From: Pelagibacteraceae bacterium AG-426-M19
Lineage (GTDB): Bacteria > Pseudomonadota > Alphaproteobacteria > Pelagibacterales > Pelagibacteraceae
DNA: 64,000 nt
Reading direction: 5' to 3'
NCBI GenBank assembly: GCA_003210025.1
Contig: QCNW01000002.1
Location: 107,295-171,294, forward strand
Shown here: piece after piece, positions 17,199 to 26,470 of the stretch
How the letters are laid out: each line of letters opens with the position of its first letter
How positions within the stretch are numbered: position 1 is the first letter of the stretch
Program-made: the position numbers and the translations under genes
The notes under the pieces: generated by a model
The model's input: only the letters and a program-made list of their open reading frames with translations
Database searches by the model: none
Told to the model about the DNA's origin: nothing

Positions 17199-17693
17199 TT
17201 ATTCTTTCCCTAAAAGTTTTTTTAAATTATCTAAAATAAGTTCTAATGAGGTTAACGCTAAAATTAAAAAACCAACCGGAAATGCTAAAAACATCCACCA
17301 GATAGGAATATTAATTTCTAATTCCATCATTTGTCCCAAATTGTAATACATTGTAGTTGCATCAACTCCTGCTTTAAAGAAGACGCATGCAGAAATTAAA
17401 GCAATTAAATTTACTATTGTTCCAATAATATTTTTTGATTTTTCTGATAAATAGTGACTTAAAAAATCTACTTTAATGTGTTGTCCTTGTTTTAGTAAAG
17501 GACCAAGTAATGGGAAAACTAACCAACTCACCATTACAGGTGGTAATTCAATAAACCACGCAAATCCTGTACCTGTAAGAAATCTTGTTGTGGCGCTTAA
17601 AGCTAAAGCTGCCACCATTAAAAAGACGATGAACATTGCGAGCGAAATTGCAGCTTTTGCTAGCAAATTGTTAATAGCTCGCAATGCCCTCAT
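17199..17693 (-). CDS. dctQ: TRAP transporter small permease (DctQ family)
   Basis: This 164-aa protein with four hydrophobic helices is the small membrane subunit of the TRAP system. GFAWFIELPPVMVSWLVFPLLGPLLKQGQHIKVDFL is the typical DctQ middle region (aromatic-Glu-aromatic, then G..H..V). It lies between the binding protein and the large permease and abuts dctM. It stabilises the large subunit in known TRAP systems. Confidence 0.93.
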   Translation of the reverse strand: MRALRAINNLLAKAAISLAMFIVFLMVAALALSATTRFLTGTGFAWFIELPPVMVSWLVFPLLGPLLKQGQHIKVDFLSHYLSEKSKNIIGTIVNLIALISACVFFKAGVDATTMYYNLGQMMELEINIPIWWMFLAFPVGFLILALTSLELILDNLKKLLGKE

Positions 17694-17720
17694 AATCTTT
17701 TTAGAAAAAGTTAACTTCTT

Positions 17721-18737
17721 CTAATTGCTCTTAGCATATGCTTGTGCTGCCTCTAAGGCGTCAGCATCAATCATTTTAGCCATTGCTGGCATTACTTCAT
17801 CTTTCATAAGCTTATCAAACTTAGCTTTTTCAGCTCCTGAAAGTGTTGTCACAACTCCACCTCTTTCTTGGAATTTTTTAAGAGTACTTTCTCCAGTATC
17901 CATAATTAGGTCAGTTGATCGTTTTCCAACTTCTTTACCAACATCCATTATAATTTTTTGTAAGTCAGGAGATAGGCTATTAAACCAAGTTGAGTTTGCC
18001 ATGATATAAGCATCAGCATAATATTGATAAGGCTTTTGAGCATATTTTAAAAATTCCCACCAGCTATATGCCTCAATACTTCCTGGAGGACTATTGATTG
18101 TATCAATCATTCCAGTTTGTAAAGAAGTGTAAACTTCACCGGTAGGTAAAGACACTCTATTTGCTCCTAAAGCATCCCACATTGGCTCTTCACTTTTTAA
18201 AAGTCTTCTAGCTTTTAGACCTTTCATAGCATCAATACCTGTTAATTCTTTAGCACTTGAAAAAGTCATTACAGGTCCAACAGGGTTATACATTACTAAT
18301 GTTGAATTAGTTTTTTTTGTTAACTCACCCCAAATTTCTTTTCCTTTAGGTGAGTTTTGGAAAAATCCTCTTTGCTGTTCCCACGAATTAAATAATCCAG
18401 GAAATGAGGCAACATTGAAATTCTTATTGATTGGTGGAAAACTTACCACTCCAACAATTCCTCCAAGTTCAACTGCACCAGAAGTTACCGCTCCCATTAC
18501 TTCTCTAATTCCAAATAATTGTTTAGATGGATAAACTTCGATTTTTAATTTTCCTTTTGCTCTTTTATTTACTTCATCTGCAAATATTTGTGCATGTTTA
18601 GCACTATGATGTTTCGGACTCCAGTGAACAGATAATCGTCCAACTATCTCCGAAAAAGCAGCTGTTGAAGTAAGAACAAATGAAAAAATAAATGTTAAGC
18701 TAATAATAGCTTTATAAATTGATTTAAATTTATTCAT
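17721..18737 (-). CDS. dctP: TRAP transporter periplasmic substrate-binding protein (DctP family)
   Basis: This 338-aa exported protein starts with a signal peptide (IISLTFIFSFVLTSTAAFS). The mature part has the DctP features SPKHHSAKHAQIFADEVNKR, KLKIEVYPSKQLFG, the ligand-binding Arg region LKARRLLKSEEP, and GANRVSLPTGEVYTSLQTGMID. The Arg in this position binds the carboxylate of the ligand in known members. A strong ribosome site, GAGAGGAAAA, lies just before the ATG. It heads the dctPQM operon and is divergent from the first pilin gene across 90 bp. The ligand is unknown. Confidence 0.93.
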   Translation of the reverse strand: MNKFKSIYKAIISLTFIFSFVLTSTAAFSEIVGRLSVHWSPKHHSAKHAQIFADEVNKRAKGKLKIEVYPSKQLFGIREVMGAVTSGAVELGGIVGVVSFPPINKNFNVASFPGLFNSWEQQRGFFQNSPKGKEIWGELTKKTNSTLVMYNPVGPVMTFSSAKELTGIDAMKGLKARRLLKSEEPMWDALGANRVSLPTGEVYTSLQTGMIDTINSPPGSIEAYSWWEFLKYAQKPYQYYADAYIMANSTWFNSLSPDLQKIIMDVGKEVGKRSTDLIMDTGESTLKKFQERGGVVTTLSGAEKAKFDKLMKDEVMPAMAKMIDADALEAAQAYAKSN

Positions 18738-18827
18738 TTTTCCTCTCTTTTTTTAAAAGTTGATATTATTAGTTGCATACATTTTAACAATGCAAAAATT
18801 TAAAAAATTAACTAATATATTTTTATT

Positions 18828-19310
18828 ATGAACCAAAAAGGTTTTACACTTATTGAACTTTTAGTCGTTGTGGCCATCATTGGTATCTTGGCAGCAGTTG
18901 GTGTTGTTGCATACAGCGGATATACTTCTGGTGCAAAGAAATCTGCAGCCAAGTCTAATCATAACGCTATTGTTAAATATATTATGAGTGAATCAATGAA
19001 ATGTTCGTTGGGTGAAGCTAATGCAATGAGTGGTGAATTAGATTGTTCAAAACAAAGCCAAGCTGATTGGAAAGATGTTGTAGCAAAAGCAACAGAAAAG
19101 GCACTTGTTGATTTTAAAAATCCATACAATAGCTCAGAAAAAGCAGTAACTCATGGGGGAGGTGTTTCAAACGACACTGATGTTGGATTTAATAGAATGA
19201 GGTCACCTGGAACCACTATTAAAGTTATGACTTGTATCACAACTCCTTGTACAGGAACGATGTGTACCGTTCCAAATCATCTTTGTAGTAAAGATATAAC
19301 AATTAAATAA
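18828..19310 (+). CDS. Type IV pilin-like protein 1
   Basis: This 160-aa prepilin has the short leader MNQKG, the cleavage site G^F, Glu at +5, and the long hydrophobic helix FTLIELLVVVAIIGILAAVG. The globular part contains several Cys, with a Cys-rich end (TCITTPCTGTMC, then NHLC), so disulfides are likely. It is followed immediately by a second pilin gene sharing one base (TAATG). No prepilin peptidase or assembly ATPase is in the window. It could build a pilus or a DNA-uptake or secretion pseudopilus. Confidence 0.88.
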   Translation: MNQKGFTLIELLVVVAIIGILAAVGVVAYSGYTSGAKKSAAKSNHNAIVKYIMSESMKCSLGEANAMSGELDCSKQSQADWKDVVAKATEKALVDFKNPYNSSEKAVTHGGGVSNDTDVGFNRMRSPGTTIKVMTCITTPCTGTMCTVPNHLCSKDITIK

Positions 19311-19855
19311 TGAAACAAAAAGGTTTCACTTTAATTGAATTACTTGTTGTTGTAGCAATTATTGGTATTTTAGCTGCAGTAGGTGTTGTTGCGTACAGCG
19401 GTTATACTAAAGGCGCAAAGCAAAATGTATTAAAATCAAATTTTGCAAATATTGAAAAAAAAATCAAATTAGCAGCAACAGGTTGTTTTAGTGGAATTGA
19501 AATAAAATTTGGCCCATATCAAGATGGGAGATCACCAAATACTCATACATGCAATACTCCTGGCTTTTCTAGTAATATGTTAAACGCTGACTCAATTACA
19601 TATAAATTGTACTTAGAAAATTTTGGTATGAAAAACCCTATTAACAGCTCTAAACTTGGAATAAATTGGAGTAATGGAACTTGTCCACCTCAAAGTGTTG
19701 CTCAAGGTCAAATAGTTATGGGATATGCACACAAAAATAATACATGCGGAATGGCAGGTAATATGTCTTGCCTTAAAGTAAATTTAGGTGATATCGATGG
19801 AAATGGATCAGATGATTTTATATCTGAAGAAATTAATTTTTGCGATTTTAGATAA
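19310..19855 (+). CDS. Type IV pilin-like protein 2 (tandem paralogue)
   Basis: This 181-aa prepilin is nearly identical in protein sequence to its neighbour over the first 35 residues (leader, cleavage site and helix) but unrelated in the globular domain. Many synonymous differences in the shared part show an old duplication under selection. The C-terminal GDIDGNGSDDF looks like a Ca2+-binding loop (alternating Asp/Asn, then acidic), as seen in some minor pilins. At least six Cys are present. It is coupled to pilin 1 by a 1-bp overlap. Confidence 0.86.
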   Translation: MKQKGFTLIELLVVVAIIGILAAVGVVAYSGYTKGAKQNVLKSNFANIEKKIKLAATGCFSGIEIKFGPYQDGRSPNTHTCNTPGFSSNMLNADSITYKLYLENFGMKNPINSSKLGINWSNGTCPPQSVAQGQIVMGYAHKNNTCGMAGNMSCLKVNLGDIDGNGSDDFISEEINFCDFR

Positions 19856-19979
19856 ATAAAATACATAAATGATAATATATTATCCTAAATACTAAGTGGT
19901 AAAATTTTTTTTAAAACAAATGAGTAGGTTTTTATTGATACGTCAGCAAACTTTAAATAATAATTTAAATATTTAATAA

Positions 19980-20282
19980 ATGTTAAAGTTATCTCTAATT
20001 ATTGCTGCAATTATATTTAGCATACTTACTTGGGCTACTGCTAATGTATGCAGTTATAATTACGTGATCAAAAAAAAAAGTAATATAATTGAAGAATTGA
20101 GTAAAGAGATTGATATTTCATTGGGTAATACGAGAGTATATTATTTTAGAGAGTTAAATTGTAAAAAAGCTGATTTAAGTTTTGATATGATTAGAATGAT
20201 GGAAAATATAGAAGTAATATCTGTTATGTTTTATCAATACTTCACAACAGATATAACTGGAAAACCCTTGGGAGATAAATAA
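19980..20282 (+). CDS. Uncharacterised 100-aa protein with N-terminal membrane segment
   Basis: I do not recognise this protein. It begins with a hydrophobic stretch (LSLIIAAIIFSILTWATA) that could be a signal peptide or anchor. The following polar region has two Cys (NVCSYN and ELNCKK) that could pair outside the membrane. It lies 124 bp after the pilins and 6 bp before the HIT gene. It could be an accessory to the pilins or the first gene of the HIT-GNAT unit. The coding call rests on length, AT-rich but regular codons, and tight spacing. Confidence 0.6.
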   Translation: MLKLSLIIAAIIFSILTWATANVCSYNYVIKKKSNIIEELSKEIDISLGNTRVYYFRELNCKKADLSFDMIRMMENIEVISVMFYQYFTTDITGKPLGDK

Positions 20283-20288
20283 TAATCT

Positions 20289-20654
20289 ATGAAATATGAT
20301 GAGAATAATATATTTGCAAAAATCTTAAGAGGTGACATACCTTGTAATAAAATTTATGAGGATGATTTTGTGCTATCCTTTTATGACATCAATCCTCAAA
20401 AAAAAATTCATGCTCTAGTTATTCCAAAAGGAAAATATATTGACTTAGACGACTTCAGCACGAATGCATCTAATGAAGAAATAATTGGTTTAATGAAAGG
20501 TGTTACTATTGTTGCAAAAAAATTAGGTATATCCTCTATTGATGGCAAAGGTTATAGAGCTCTTGCTAATATAAGTGATTATGGTGGCCAAGAAGTACCA
20601 CATTTACATTTTCATTTATTTGGAGGAGAAAAAGTTGGAAAAATGGTTTCGTGA
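20289..20654 (+). CDS. HIT family (HinT-like) purine nucleoside phosphoramidase
   Basis: This 121-aa protein is a histidine-triad hydrolase of the HinT branch, which cleaves AMP-lysine or nucleoside phosphoramidates. IFAKILRGDIPCNKIYEDD is the typical N-terminus, IPKGKYIDLDDF is the middle signature, and PHLHFHLFGG is the His triad. The length is normal. It overlaps the GNAT gene by 4 bp (GTGA), so the two are coupled. Confidence 0.92.
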   Translation: MKYDENNIFAKILRGDIPCNKIYEDDFVLSFYDINPQKKIHALVIPKGKYIDLDDFSTNASNEEIIGLMKGVTIVAKKLGISSIDGKGYRALANISDYGGQEVPHLHFHLFGGEKVGKMVS

Positions 20655-21163
20655 TAACTAGAGTTGATAGAAAATATTTAGAGATAGACTCACCAGATAA
20701 AATTAATTTATCTGAAAAGCCTCAGAATTCATGCAAGATAGAAAAAAAAAATCCTCCAGATTTTCAAATCAATAAATTTTTTTATAAAAACATTGGTAAA
20801 AGTTATCGTTGGATCGATAGATTAGTTTGGAATGACAAAAAATGGATGGATTATACTAACAATTCAAATTTAGAGACTTACATACTTTCTGAAAATGAGG
20901 ATTTAATTGGTTTTTTTGAGCTTTTGTTTCATGCAGAGACAAAAAAATGTGAAGTGGCCTATTTTGGTATTCTAGACGAATTTATAGGTAAAAAATACGG
21001 TGGCTATCTTTTATCGGAGGCTTTGAAGTTAGGATTTAGAAAAAATACTAAGAAGGTTTGGTTACATACTTGTTCTTTAGATCACAAACATGCCTTAAAA
21101 AACTATCTAGGACGCGGGATGAAAATTTTCAAATCTGAAACAATTAATTTAGATATTAGTTAA
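20651..21163 (+). CDS. GNAT-family acetyltransferase
   Basis: This 170-aa protein looks like a GCN5-type N-acetyltransferase. The end of the acetyl-CoA-binding part is visible as YFGILDEFIGKKYGGYLLSEAL (the V/I-x-x-x-x-R/K-G-x-G/A-like loop), followed by VWLHTCSLDHKHALKNYLGRGM, the usual N-x-x-A..Y...GF pattern. The substrate is unknown. It starts with GTG overlapping the HIT stop and converges on lolA with a short overlap. Confidence 0.82.
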   Translation: MITRVDRKYLEIDSPDKINLSEKPQNSCKIEKKNPPDFQINKFFYKNIGKSYRWIDRLVWNDKKWMDYTNNSNLETYILSENEDLIGFFELLFHAETKKCEVAYFGILDEFIGKKYGGYLLSEALKLGFRKNTKKVWLHTCSLDHKHALKNYLGRGMKIFKSETINLDIS

Positions 21164-21710
21164 TATAATTTTGAACTCTAAATAATTTTTTATCAATCAT
21201 ATTATTTGTTTCTATATCGAGCAATTTCGTTTCAACTGTATTTAGGTAAATGTCAGTCGTTGTCCATCCTTTAATATCATAACTATCTTTATCAAAAAAA
21301 ATGTTTAATAAATTGTTATTATGTATGATTTCAAAAGAAAATGTTTCATCATTTTCTCGAATTATTTCTATATTATCTAACTTTTTAAGGAGAAATTTTT
21401 TATCTAGAATTAAATCAAGAGGAGTATCTTTAAGTTGGTACCTTAAATAATTTGTAATTTTTTTGCTATTAATTACAAGTGATTTTCCATTTGATACTAA
21501 AATTTTATTATAAATATCATCGTATTTACAAAAAATTTTTTTTGGGTATGAAATTATACATTCTCCTTGCTCGGTCTTTCTTCCAATTTTTTGTATGAAT
21601 TTAAAAGATATATTATCTGTTTCTTGTAATTTATTTTTTATTAATTGTTTTGGTGACGCAAAAATATTTAATGGATAAAAAAAAATTAAAATAAAAATTA
21701 TATATTTCAC
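21156..21710 (-). CDS. lolA: Outer-membrane lipoprotein carrier protein LolA-like
   Basis: This 184-aa periplasmic protein starts with a signal peptide (YIIFILIFFYPLNIFA^S). The mature N-terminus KQLIKNKLQETDNISFKFIQ matches LolA, as do the CIISYPKKIFCKY and LDLILDKKF regions. LolA ferries lipoproteins from LolCDE to the outer membrane. It starts on the last base of ftsK. The ftsK-lolA order is standard in alphaproteobacteria and supports the assignment, as sequence conservation is modest. Confidence 0.85.
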   Translation of the reverse strand: MKYIIFILIFFYPLNIFASPKQLIKNKLQETDNISFKFIQKIGRKTEQGECIISYPKKIFCKYDDIYNKILVSNGKSLVINSKKITNYLRYQLKDTPLDLILDKKFLLKKLDNIEIIRENDETFSFEIIHNNNLLNIFFDKDSYDIKGWTTTDIYLNTVETKLLDIETNNMIDKKLFRVQNYIN

Positions 21711-23788
21711 TATTTTAAAACTTCTCTTTTACCTACATGATTAGCTTTACTTACTTCACCATTTAATTCCATTTGATCAATGATCCTTGCAGCTCTATTA
21801 TATCCTATTTGTAGTTTTCTTTGCAAAAATGAGGTAGACGCTTTTCTTTCTGATTTAATTATTTCCAATGCTTCATTATACAATTCATCAGTATCAGAAT
21901 TATCTTTACTTTTTTCACCAATTTCTTTCTCGTCAGCAAAATTCAAAATTTCATCAACATAATCTGGTTCTGCCTGATTTCTCAAAAAGTTATTTACTTT
22001 ATCTATTTCAATTTCTGAAACGTAGGGGGCATGTATCCTTGTGATTCTGTTTGCAGAAGACATATATAACATGTCACCTTTCCCTAAAAGCTGCTCAGCA
22101 CCTTGCTCACCTAAAATTGTTCTACTATCAATTTTAGAGGTTACTTGGAATGAGATACGAGTAGGAAAATTAGCTTTTATTGTTCCAGTTATTACGTCTA
22201 CGCTCGGCCTCTGTGTAGCCATAATTATATGAATTCCGGCTGCTCTAGCCATTTGTGATAATTTTTGTATATAGTTTTCAATTTCTTTTCCAGCTACCAA
22301 CATGAGATCTGACATTTCATCAACTATTACAACAATATAAGGCATCTTAACTTTATGCTTCTCATTATATCCATCAATGTTCCTTACACCCACTTTTGTC
22401 ATTAACCTGTATCTACTTTCCATTTCTTTAACTACCCAACCCAAAACAGACGCTGCTTTTTTTGCTTCAGTAATAACAGGACATAATAAATGCGGTATCC
22501 CTTCATAGGTCGAAAGTTCAAGCATTTTTGGATCGATCAAAATAAATTTACAGACGTCTGGTGTATGTTTGTAAATGAGTGATAGTATAATTGTATTAAT
22601 ACATACTGATTTCCCTGAACCAGTAGTTCCTGCTATTAATAAATGAGGCATTGAACTTAAATCACTAGTAATTGGTTCTCCAGATATACTTTTACCAAGA
22701 GCAATAGGTAATTTAATTTCTCTTTTTTTAAAATTCTTGTCTGAAATTATTTCTCTTAAAAAAACATTTTCTCTGGATATCTTTGGTAGTTCAATACCAA
22801 CAGTATTACTCCCAGGTATTGTGGCTATTCTCGCAGACTCTGAACTTGTATTTCTAGCAATATCTTCTGCTAAATTTATTATTTTGGAAACTTTAACCCC
22901 AGCTGCAGGCTCGAATTCATTGAGAGAAACAACAGGTCCATGACTTATTTTTTTTATTTTTCCTTCGACACCAAAATCAAGAAGTATTTTTTCTAAACCT
23001 TCTGCATCTATTTTAAAATCATCTTTTTTATTAGAGTTTTTTTCTGGTTTTTTTAAAAAATCAATTAAAGGTAATTTAATTTTTACATCACTTAAAATTG
23101 ATTTGTTATTAGAAAACAAATCTTCTTGAACAGGAGGTTCCTTAGATCTTTCAATTATAGTATTTTCTTTAAAAGTATTTTCTTGAGAAATTAAATTGTC
23201 TTTTTTTGATGAAAATAGTTTTTTCATCATTGTGAAACAACTTAAAATATGGGAAATTTTGAAATTACTACTTAAAAGGAAAAATAATAGAATAATAAAT
23301 ATTAATAAATAATAACTTACTGTTTTGTTAATTTTCAAAAAGTCTATGAGTATAGTCTCAGACATTAATTCTCCAATAAAACCATTGTTACCATTTATTA
23401 TTAACCAATATGTTTCCTTATGGAAAATACCAAAGAAAAGTGATGCAGTAATAACGTAAAGAATAATGAAAAAAATATTTTCTATAATGACGATAAACTT
23501 TTTGTTAATCGTTATAGACAAACCTGTAAAAAGAAGAGAAAAAGGAATTAAAAGTGATATAATACCAATTGACTGAAAAAATATATCAGCAATAAAACTT
23601 CCTCTAAATCCAAGAAAATTTTTTATTTCCTGATTTTCTGGAAATATAAAATTCGGATCCTCTGGCGAATAGCTAATTAAAGATATAAAAAGTAATATCG
23701 AAACTACTACTAGGAAAATACCGAATAGTTCCGCCAATCTCTTTATGATAAAATCGCCTATTTTATTGATATAATTTTTAAATATCAT
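21710..23788 (-). CDS. ftsK: DNA translocase FtsK
   Basis: This 692-aa protein pumps chromosome ends across the septum. It has about four N-terminal membrane helices (residues 1-170), a short charged linker (about 180-250) and the RecA-like motor. The motor carries Walker A GTTGSGKSVCIN, Walker B IVVIVDEMSDLMLV and IIMATQRPSVDVITG. It ends in the winged-helix gamma domain FLQRKLQIGYNRAARIIDQME, which reads KOPS/FRS sites. The linker is much shorter than in E. coli (1329 aa), fitting a streamlined genome. It is transcribed with lolA. Confidence 0.97.
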   Translation of the reverse strand: MIFKNYINKIGDFIIKRLAELFGIFLVVVSILLFISLISYSPEDPNFIFPENQEIKNFLGFRGSFIADIFFQSIGIISLLIPFSLLFTGLSITINKKFIVIIENIFFIILYVITASLFFGIFHKETYWLIINGNNGFIGELMSETILIDFLKINKTVSYYLLIFIILLFFLLSSNFKISHILSCFTMMKKLFSSKKDNLISQENTFKENTIIERSKEPPVQEDLFSNNKSILSDVKIKLPLIDFLKKPEKNSNKKDDFKIDAEGLEKILLDFGVEGKIKKISHGPVVSLNEFEPAAGVKVSKIINLAEDIARNTSSESARIATIPGSNTVGIELPKISRENVFLREIISDKNFKKREIKLPIALGKSISGEPITSDLSSMPHLLIAGTTGSGKSVCINTIILSLIYKHTPDVCKFILIDPKMLELSTYEGIPHLLCPVITEAKKAASVLGWVVKEMESRYRLMTKVGVRNIDGYNEKHKVKMPYIVVIVDEMSDLMLVAGKEIENYIQKLSQMARAAGIHIIMATQRPSVDVITGTIKANFPTRISFQVTSKIDSRTILGEQGAEQLLGKGDMLYMSSANRITRIHAPYVSEIEIDKVNNFLRNQAEPDYVDEILNFADEKEIGEKSKDNSDTDELYNEALEIIKSERKASTSFLQRKLQIGYNRAARIIDQMELNGEVSKANHVGKREVLK

Positions 23789-23849
23789 GAATCAAAACTG
23801 CTTTTGTCACTTTGTATCATTTAATTTTTATTGTTAAAATTATTTTGTC

Positions 23850-24932
23850 ATGAAAATCTGTCTTATTGGCCAAAATTTAACAAATTTGATTCTTGCAAGC
23901 GTTTTTGAGCAAAAAAAACTCAATGTTGATATATATTTTAAAAAAAAAATTCGAAACATAAAATCTAATAGAACAATAGCTTTATCAAGTGAAAATTTTG
24001 AATATTTAAAAATCTTTACAAAATCGAGCATTGTACCTTGGAAAAGTAAAGAAATAAAAATTTTTACAGAAGGTTCGCAATCTAAAGAGATAATTAATTT
24101 TAATAAAAAAAATAAAGAGACTTTTAATTTAGTATCTTATTCTAAATTAAATGAAATTTTTTTTAAAAAAATAAAAAAATCAAAATTTATAAAATTATAT
24201 AATTCTGATACTCTTAGTTCGCTTATTCTAAATAAAATAAAAAAATATGATTTAGTTATTAATAGTGAAAACAAAAATTTTATATCAAACAAATTTTTTA
24301 CAAATAAAATAAAAAAAAACTACAGAAGTAGAGCATATACATTTCTAATTGGTCATCAACGTAAAGAAAATAACATTGCAATTCAAATTTTTACAAAATT
24401 TGGACCTCTAGCATTTCTACCATTATCTAATACCAAAACATCAATAGTTTTTTCATATAAGGGAGAGGAGATGGATGATAAAAAAATTATCGATATATTC
24501 AAAAAATATAATTCTTTTTATTCAATAACTAAGATCAGTAAAATAGAAAAATTTAGTCTGAGTTTTGAAATGCTTAGAAGTTATACTCATAATAATATCC
24601 TTGCATTTGGTGATTTAATACACCGTATACATCCACTTGCTGGACAAGGATTTAATATGACAATTAGAGATATTAAAATAATTTCAAGAATAGTTGATGA
24701 TAAAATATCATTAGGGCTTCCAATAGACATCTCTGTCGCAGTAGATTTCCAGAATTCTACAAAACATCTTAATTATCTCTATGGAAAAGCAATTGATGGA
24801 ATATATGAATTCTTTAGATTAGATAGCAACATTAACAATTCAATTTCAAAACCAGTTTTTAGTATTTTAAATAAAAATTCTATTTTTAAAAAGTATTCTA
24901 ATATTTTATCGGATAAAGGATTTAAATTATAA
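23850..24932 (+). CDS. UbiH/COQ6-family FAD-dependent hydroxylase (ubiquinone biosynthesis)
   Basis: This 360-aa flavoprotein resembles UbiH/UbiF/UbiL monooxygenases that hydroxylate the ubiquinone ring. The FAD-ribityl motif LAFGDLIHRIHPLAGQGFNMTIRDI, near residue 250, is unmistakable for this family. The N-terminal dinucleotide motif is degenerate, reading CLIGQNLTNLILA rather than GxGxxG. The protein is very Lys-rich. Which ring position it acts on cannot be said. It is divergent from ftsK (61-bp gap) and converges on the LonN-domain gene. Confidence 0.82.
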   Translation: MKICLIGQNLTNLILASVFEQKKLNVDIYFKKKIRNIKSNRTIALSSENFEYLKIFTKSSIVPWKSKEIKIFTEGSQSKEIINFNKKNKETFNLVSYSKLNEIFFKKIKKSKFIKLYNSDTLSSLILNKIKKYDLVINSENKNFISNKFFTNKIKKNYRSRAYTFLIGHQRKENNIAIQIFTKFGPLAFLPLSNTKTSIVFSYKGEEMDDKKIIDIFKKYNSFYSITKISKIEKFSLSFEMLRSYTHNNILAFGDLIHRIHPLAGQGFNMTIRDIKIISRIVDDKISLGLPIDISVAVDFQNSTKHLNYLYGKAIDGIYEFFRLDSNINNSISKPVFSILNKNSIFKKYSNILSDKGFKL

Positions 24933-24933
24933 A

Positions 24934-25575
24934 TTACTGAAGAGTAGTATTTTCGAATTCATCTTTAATATAATTATTTAGAATTTGTTCCATTTTTTCT
25001 TTTCTTACATTTATATCAAGACTTTCTAATAATATTTGTTTTTCTTCTAATGAAAAGGGTGAAGCCATTGATAGATCATTAAGAGTTTGGCTAAGATCCT
25101 TCTTCTCTAAATCTTTTAAGTTCACAATATACCCTTGTTTTTTGAAAAATGTTCTCATGTTCTTCATAATTAAGCTTAAGTCTGAAAAGTTAACTTCGTT
25201 ACTTTTTTGCATTATATCTTTTGAAAAATTATCATACTGAACACTGCACTCACGGTACATTTTGTCGGTATTTAACTCTGAGTTAATTTTGTATCTACAA
25301 ATACCGTTTAAAATAATAAGTATTCTACCATCCTCTGTTTCATTGAAACTTGTAATTTTTCCAATACATCCTATTTCGTACAAATCAGGTTTTTTCAAAG
25401 GCCCTGTTTTTTTTGGCTGTATCATTCCAATCATTCTATGCTTTTTCATACTATCATTTACCATTTGTAAATATCTAGGTTCAAAAATGTTCAGTGGAAC
25501 AGTTGTGCCGGGAAACATTATAAAATTTGATAGGGGAAAAATTGGTATAGTTTTTGGTAATTCCTCGAGTTTCAT
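24934..25575 (-). CDS. Lon N-terminal (LonN/PUA-like) domain protein
   Basis: This 213-aa protein consists of the Lon protease substrate-binding domain without an ATPase or protease part. TIPIFPLSNFIMFPGTTVPLNIFEPRYLQM is the LonN signature, and GCIGKITSFNETEDGRILIILNGICRY follows. A helical tail ends the protein. Stand-alone LonN proteins are common in alphaproteobacteria, often next to a thioredoxin gene, and have no proven role. It converges with the UbiH-like gene 1 bp away. Confidence 0.88.
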   Translation of the reverse strand: MKLEELPKTIPIFPLSNFIMFPGTTVPLNIFEPRYLQMVNDSMKKHRMIGMIQPKKTGPLKKPDLYEIGCIGKITSFNETEDGRILIILNGICRYKINSELNTDKMYRECSVQYDNFSKDIMQKSNEVNFSDLSLIMKNMRTFFKKQGYIVNLKDLEKKDLSQTLNDLSMASPFSLEEKQILLESLDINVRKEKMEQILNNYIKDEFENTTLQ

Positions 25576-25624
25576 ATTTTAATTATAGTCATTCATTCTT
25601 AAGATACAATTGGACAAAATTGGA

Positions 25625-26470
25625 TTAATATTTTTTTAAAATTTTTAGTTTTGCAATATCGTTTCTATATTTTTCAACAATTTTTAAATTCTCCCTTTTT
25701 TCAAGTAAACGTATTAAGAAATCGGCAAAATCATAAGAGTTGTAAGAGTAATGCATGATGTTGATTAATTTTTTAAGATCTTCACTATTTAATTCATTAA
25801 TAGTTTCATAACTTGGAACAAATACACAATCTAATTGTATTAAAGTATGTAAACCATTTAATGAACTTCCACCTAAAACTACAGGTTTAAATGTTTTTGT
25901 ATTTATCTTTTGGAACATATTTAAATTAAATTTTAAATCCTCCATTTGTTTACACACATAAGAAAACCTCTTTTCTTTTTTATAAAGTGGTATTGGAGAT
26001 AATTCTAATTCTACGACTAAACAATTTTTAATTGTATCTTTTGAACAATCTATAATCTCAGATTCTAAACCTTGCACATCGATCTTTAAAAAATCTACTT
26101 TACTTTCAAATTTAATTTCATCTAGTTTTTTTGTCTTTATTTTTATTTTATCTTTGATTACTGCATCCAACTCAAATCTATGAAAATTTTTTACGTAATC
26201 TATATCTGCTTCAAGAAAAGAACTCCAACCCGGATATTCACAAATATTGAAAATTTTCTCTTCACCATTACCAATTGCGTAATTAAAGAATTCTCTCTTT
26301 TTATCTTTATTTTCTGATATTAATTTTTCAAATTCAATTTTATTTGGCTCAAAACCATATAGTTTTGAGTCAGTATTTTTTAATAAATTATCAATATGTG
26401 GAGTAGGATCACAATTACTAGCACCTATATCGCATGCAATTATTTTTGAATTGTTACTTATGTAGTCCAT
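25625..26470 (-). CDS. FkbM-family SAM-dependent methyltransferase
   Basis: This 281-aa protein has FkbM methyltransferase features. IIACDIGASNCDPTPHIDNL is motif I (SAM binding), YGFEPNKIEFEKL is the acidic strand-2 region, and DFLKIDVQGLESEIID is the FkbM hallmark around strand 4. The C-terminal 100 residues are helical and not recognised. Such enzymes often O-methylate sugars of surface glycans, but the substrate here is unknown. It is a single-gene unit with its own 155-bp upstream gap that also precedes the tRNA. Confidence 0.82.
   Translation of the reverse strand: MDYISNNSKIIACDIGASNCDPTPHIDNLLKNTDSKLYGFEPNKIEFEKLISENKDKKREFFNYAIGNGEEKIFNICEYPGWSSFLEADIDYVKNFHRFELDAVIKDKIKIKTKKLDEIKFESKVDFLKIDVQGLESEIIDCSKDTIKNCLVVELELSPIPLYKKEKRFSYVCKQMEDLKFNLNMFQKINTKTFKPVVLGGSSLNGLHTLIQLDCVFVPSYETINELNSEDLKKLINIMHYSYNSYDFADFLIRLLEKRENLKIVEKYRNDIAKLKILKKY

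Noticed and set aside
18828-19855. Tandem pilins as an assembly duplication
   Set aside because: The shared part differs at many synonymous sites and the heads are unrelated, so this is biological.
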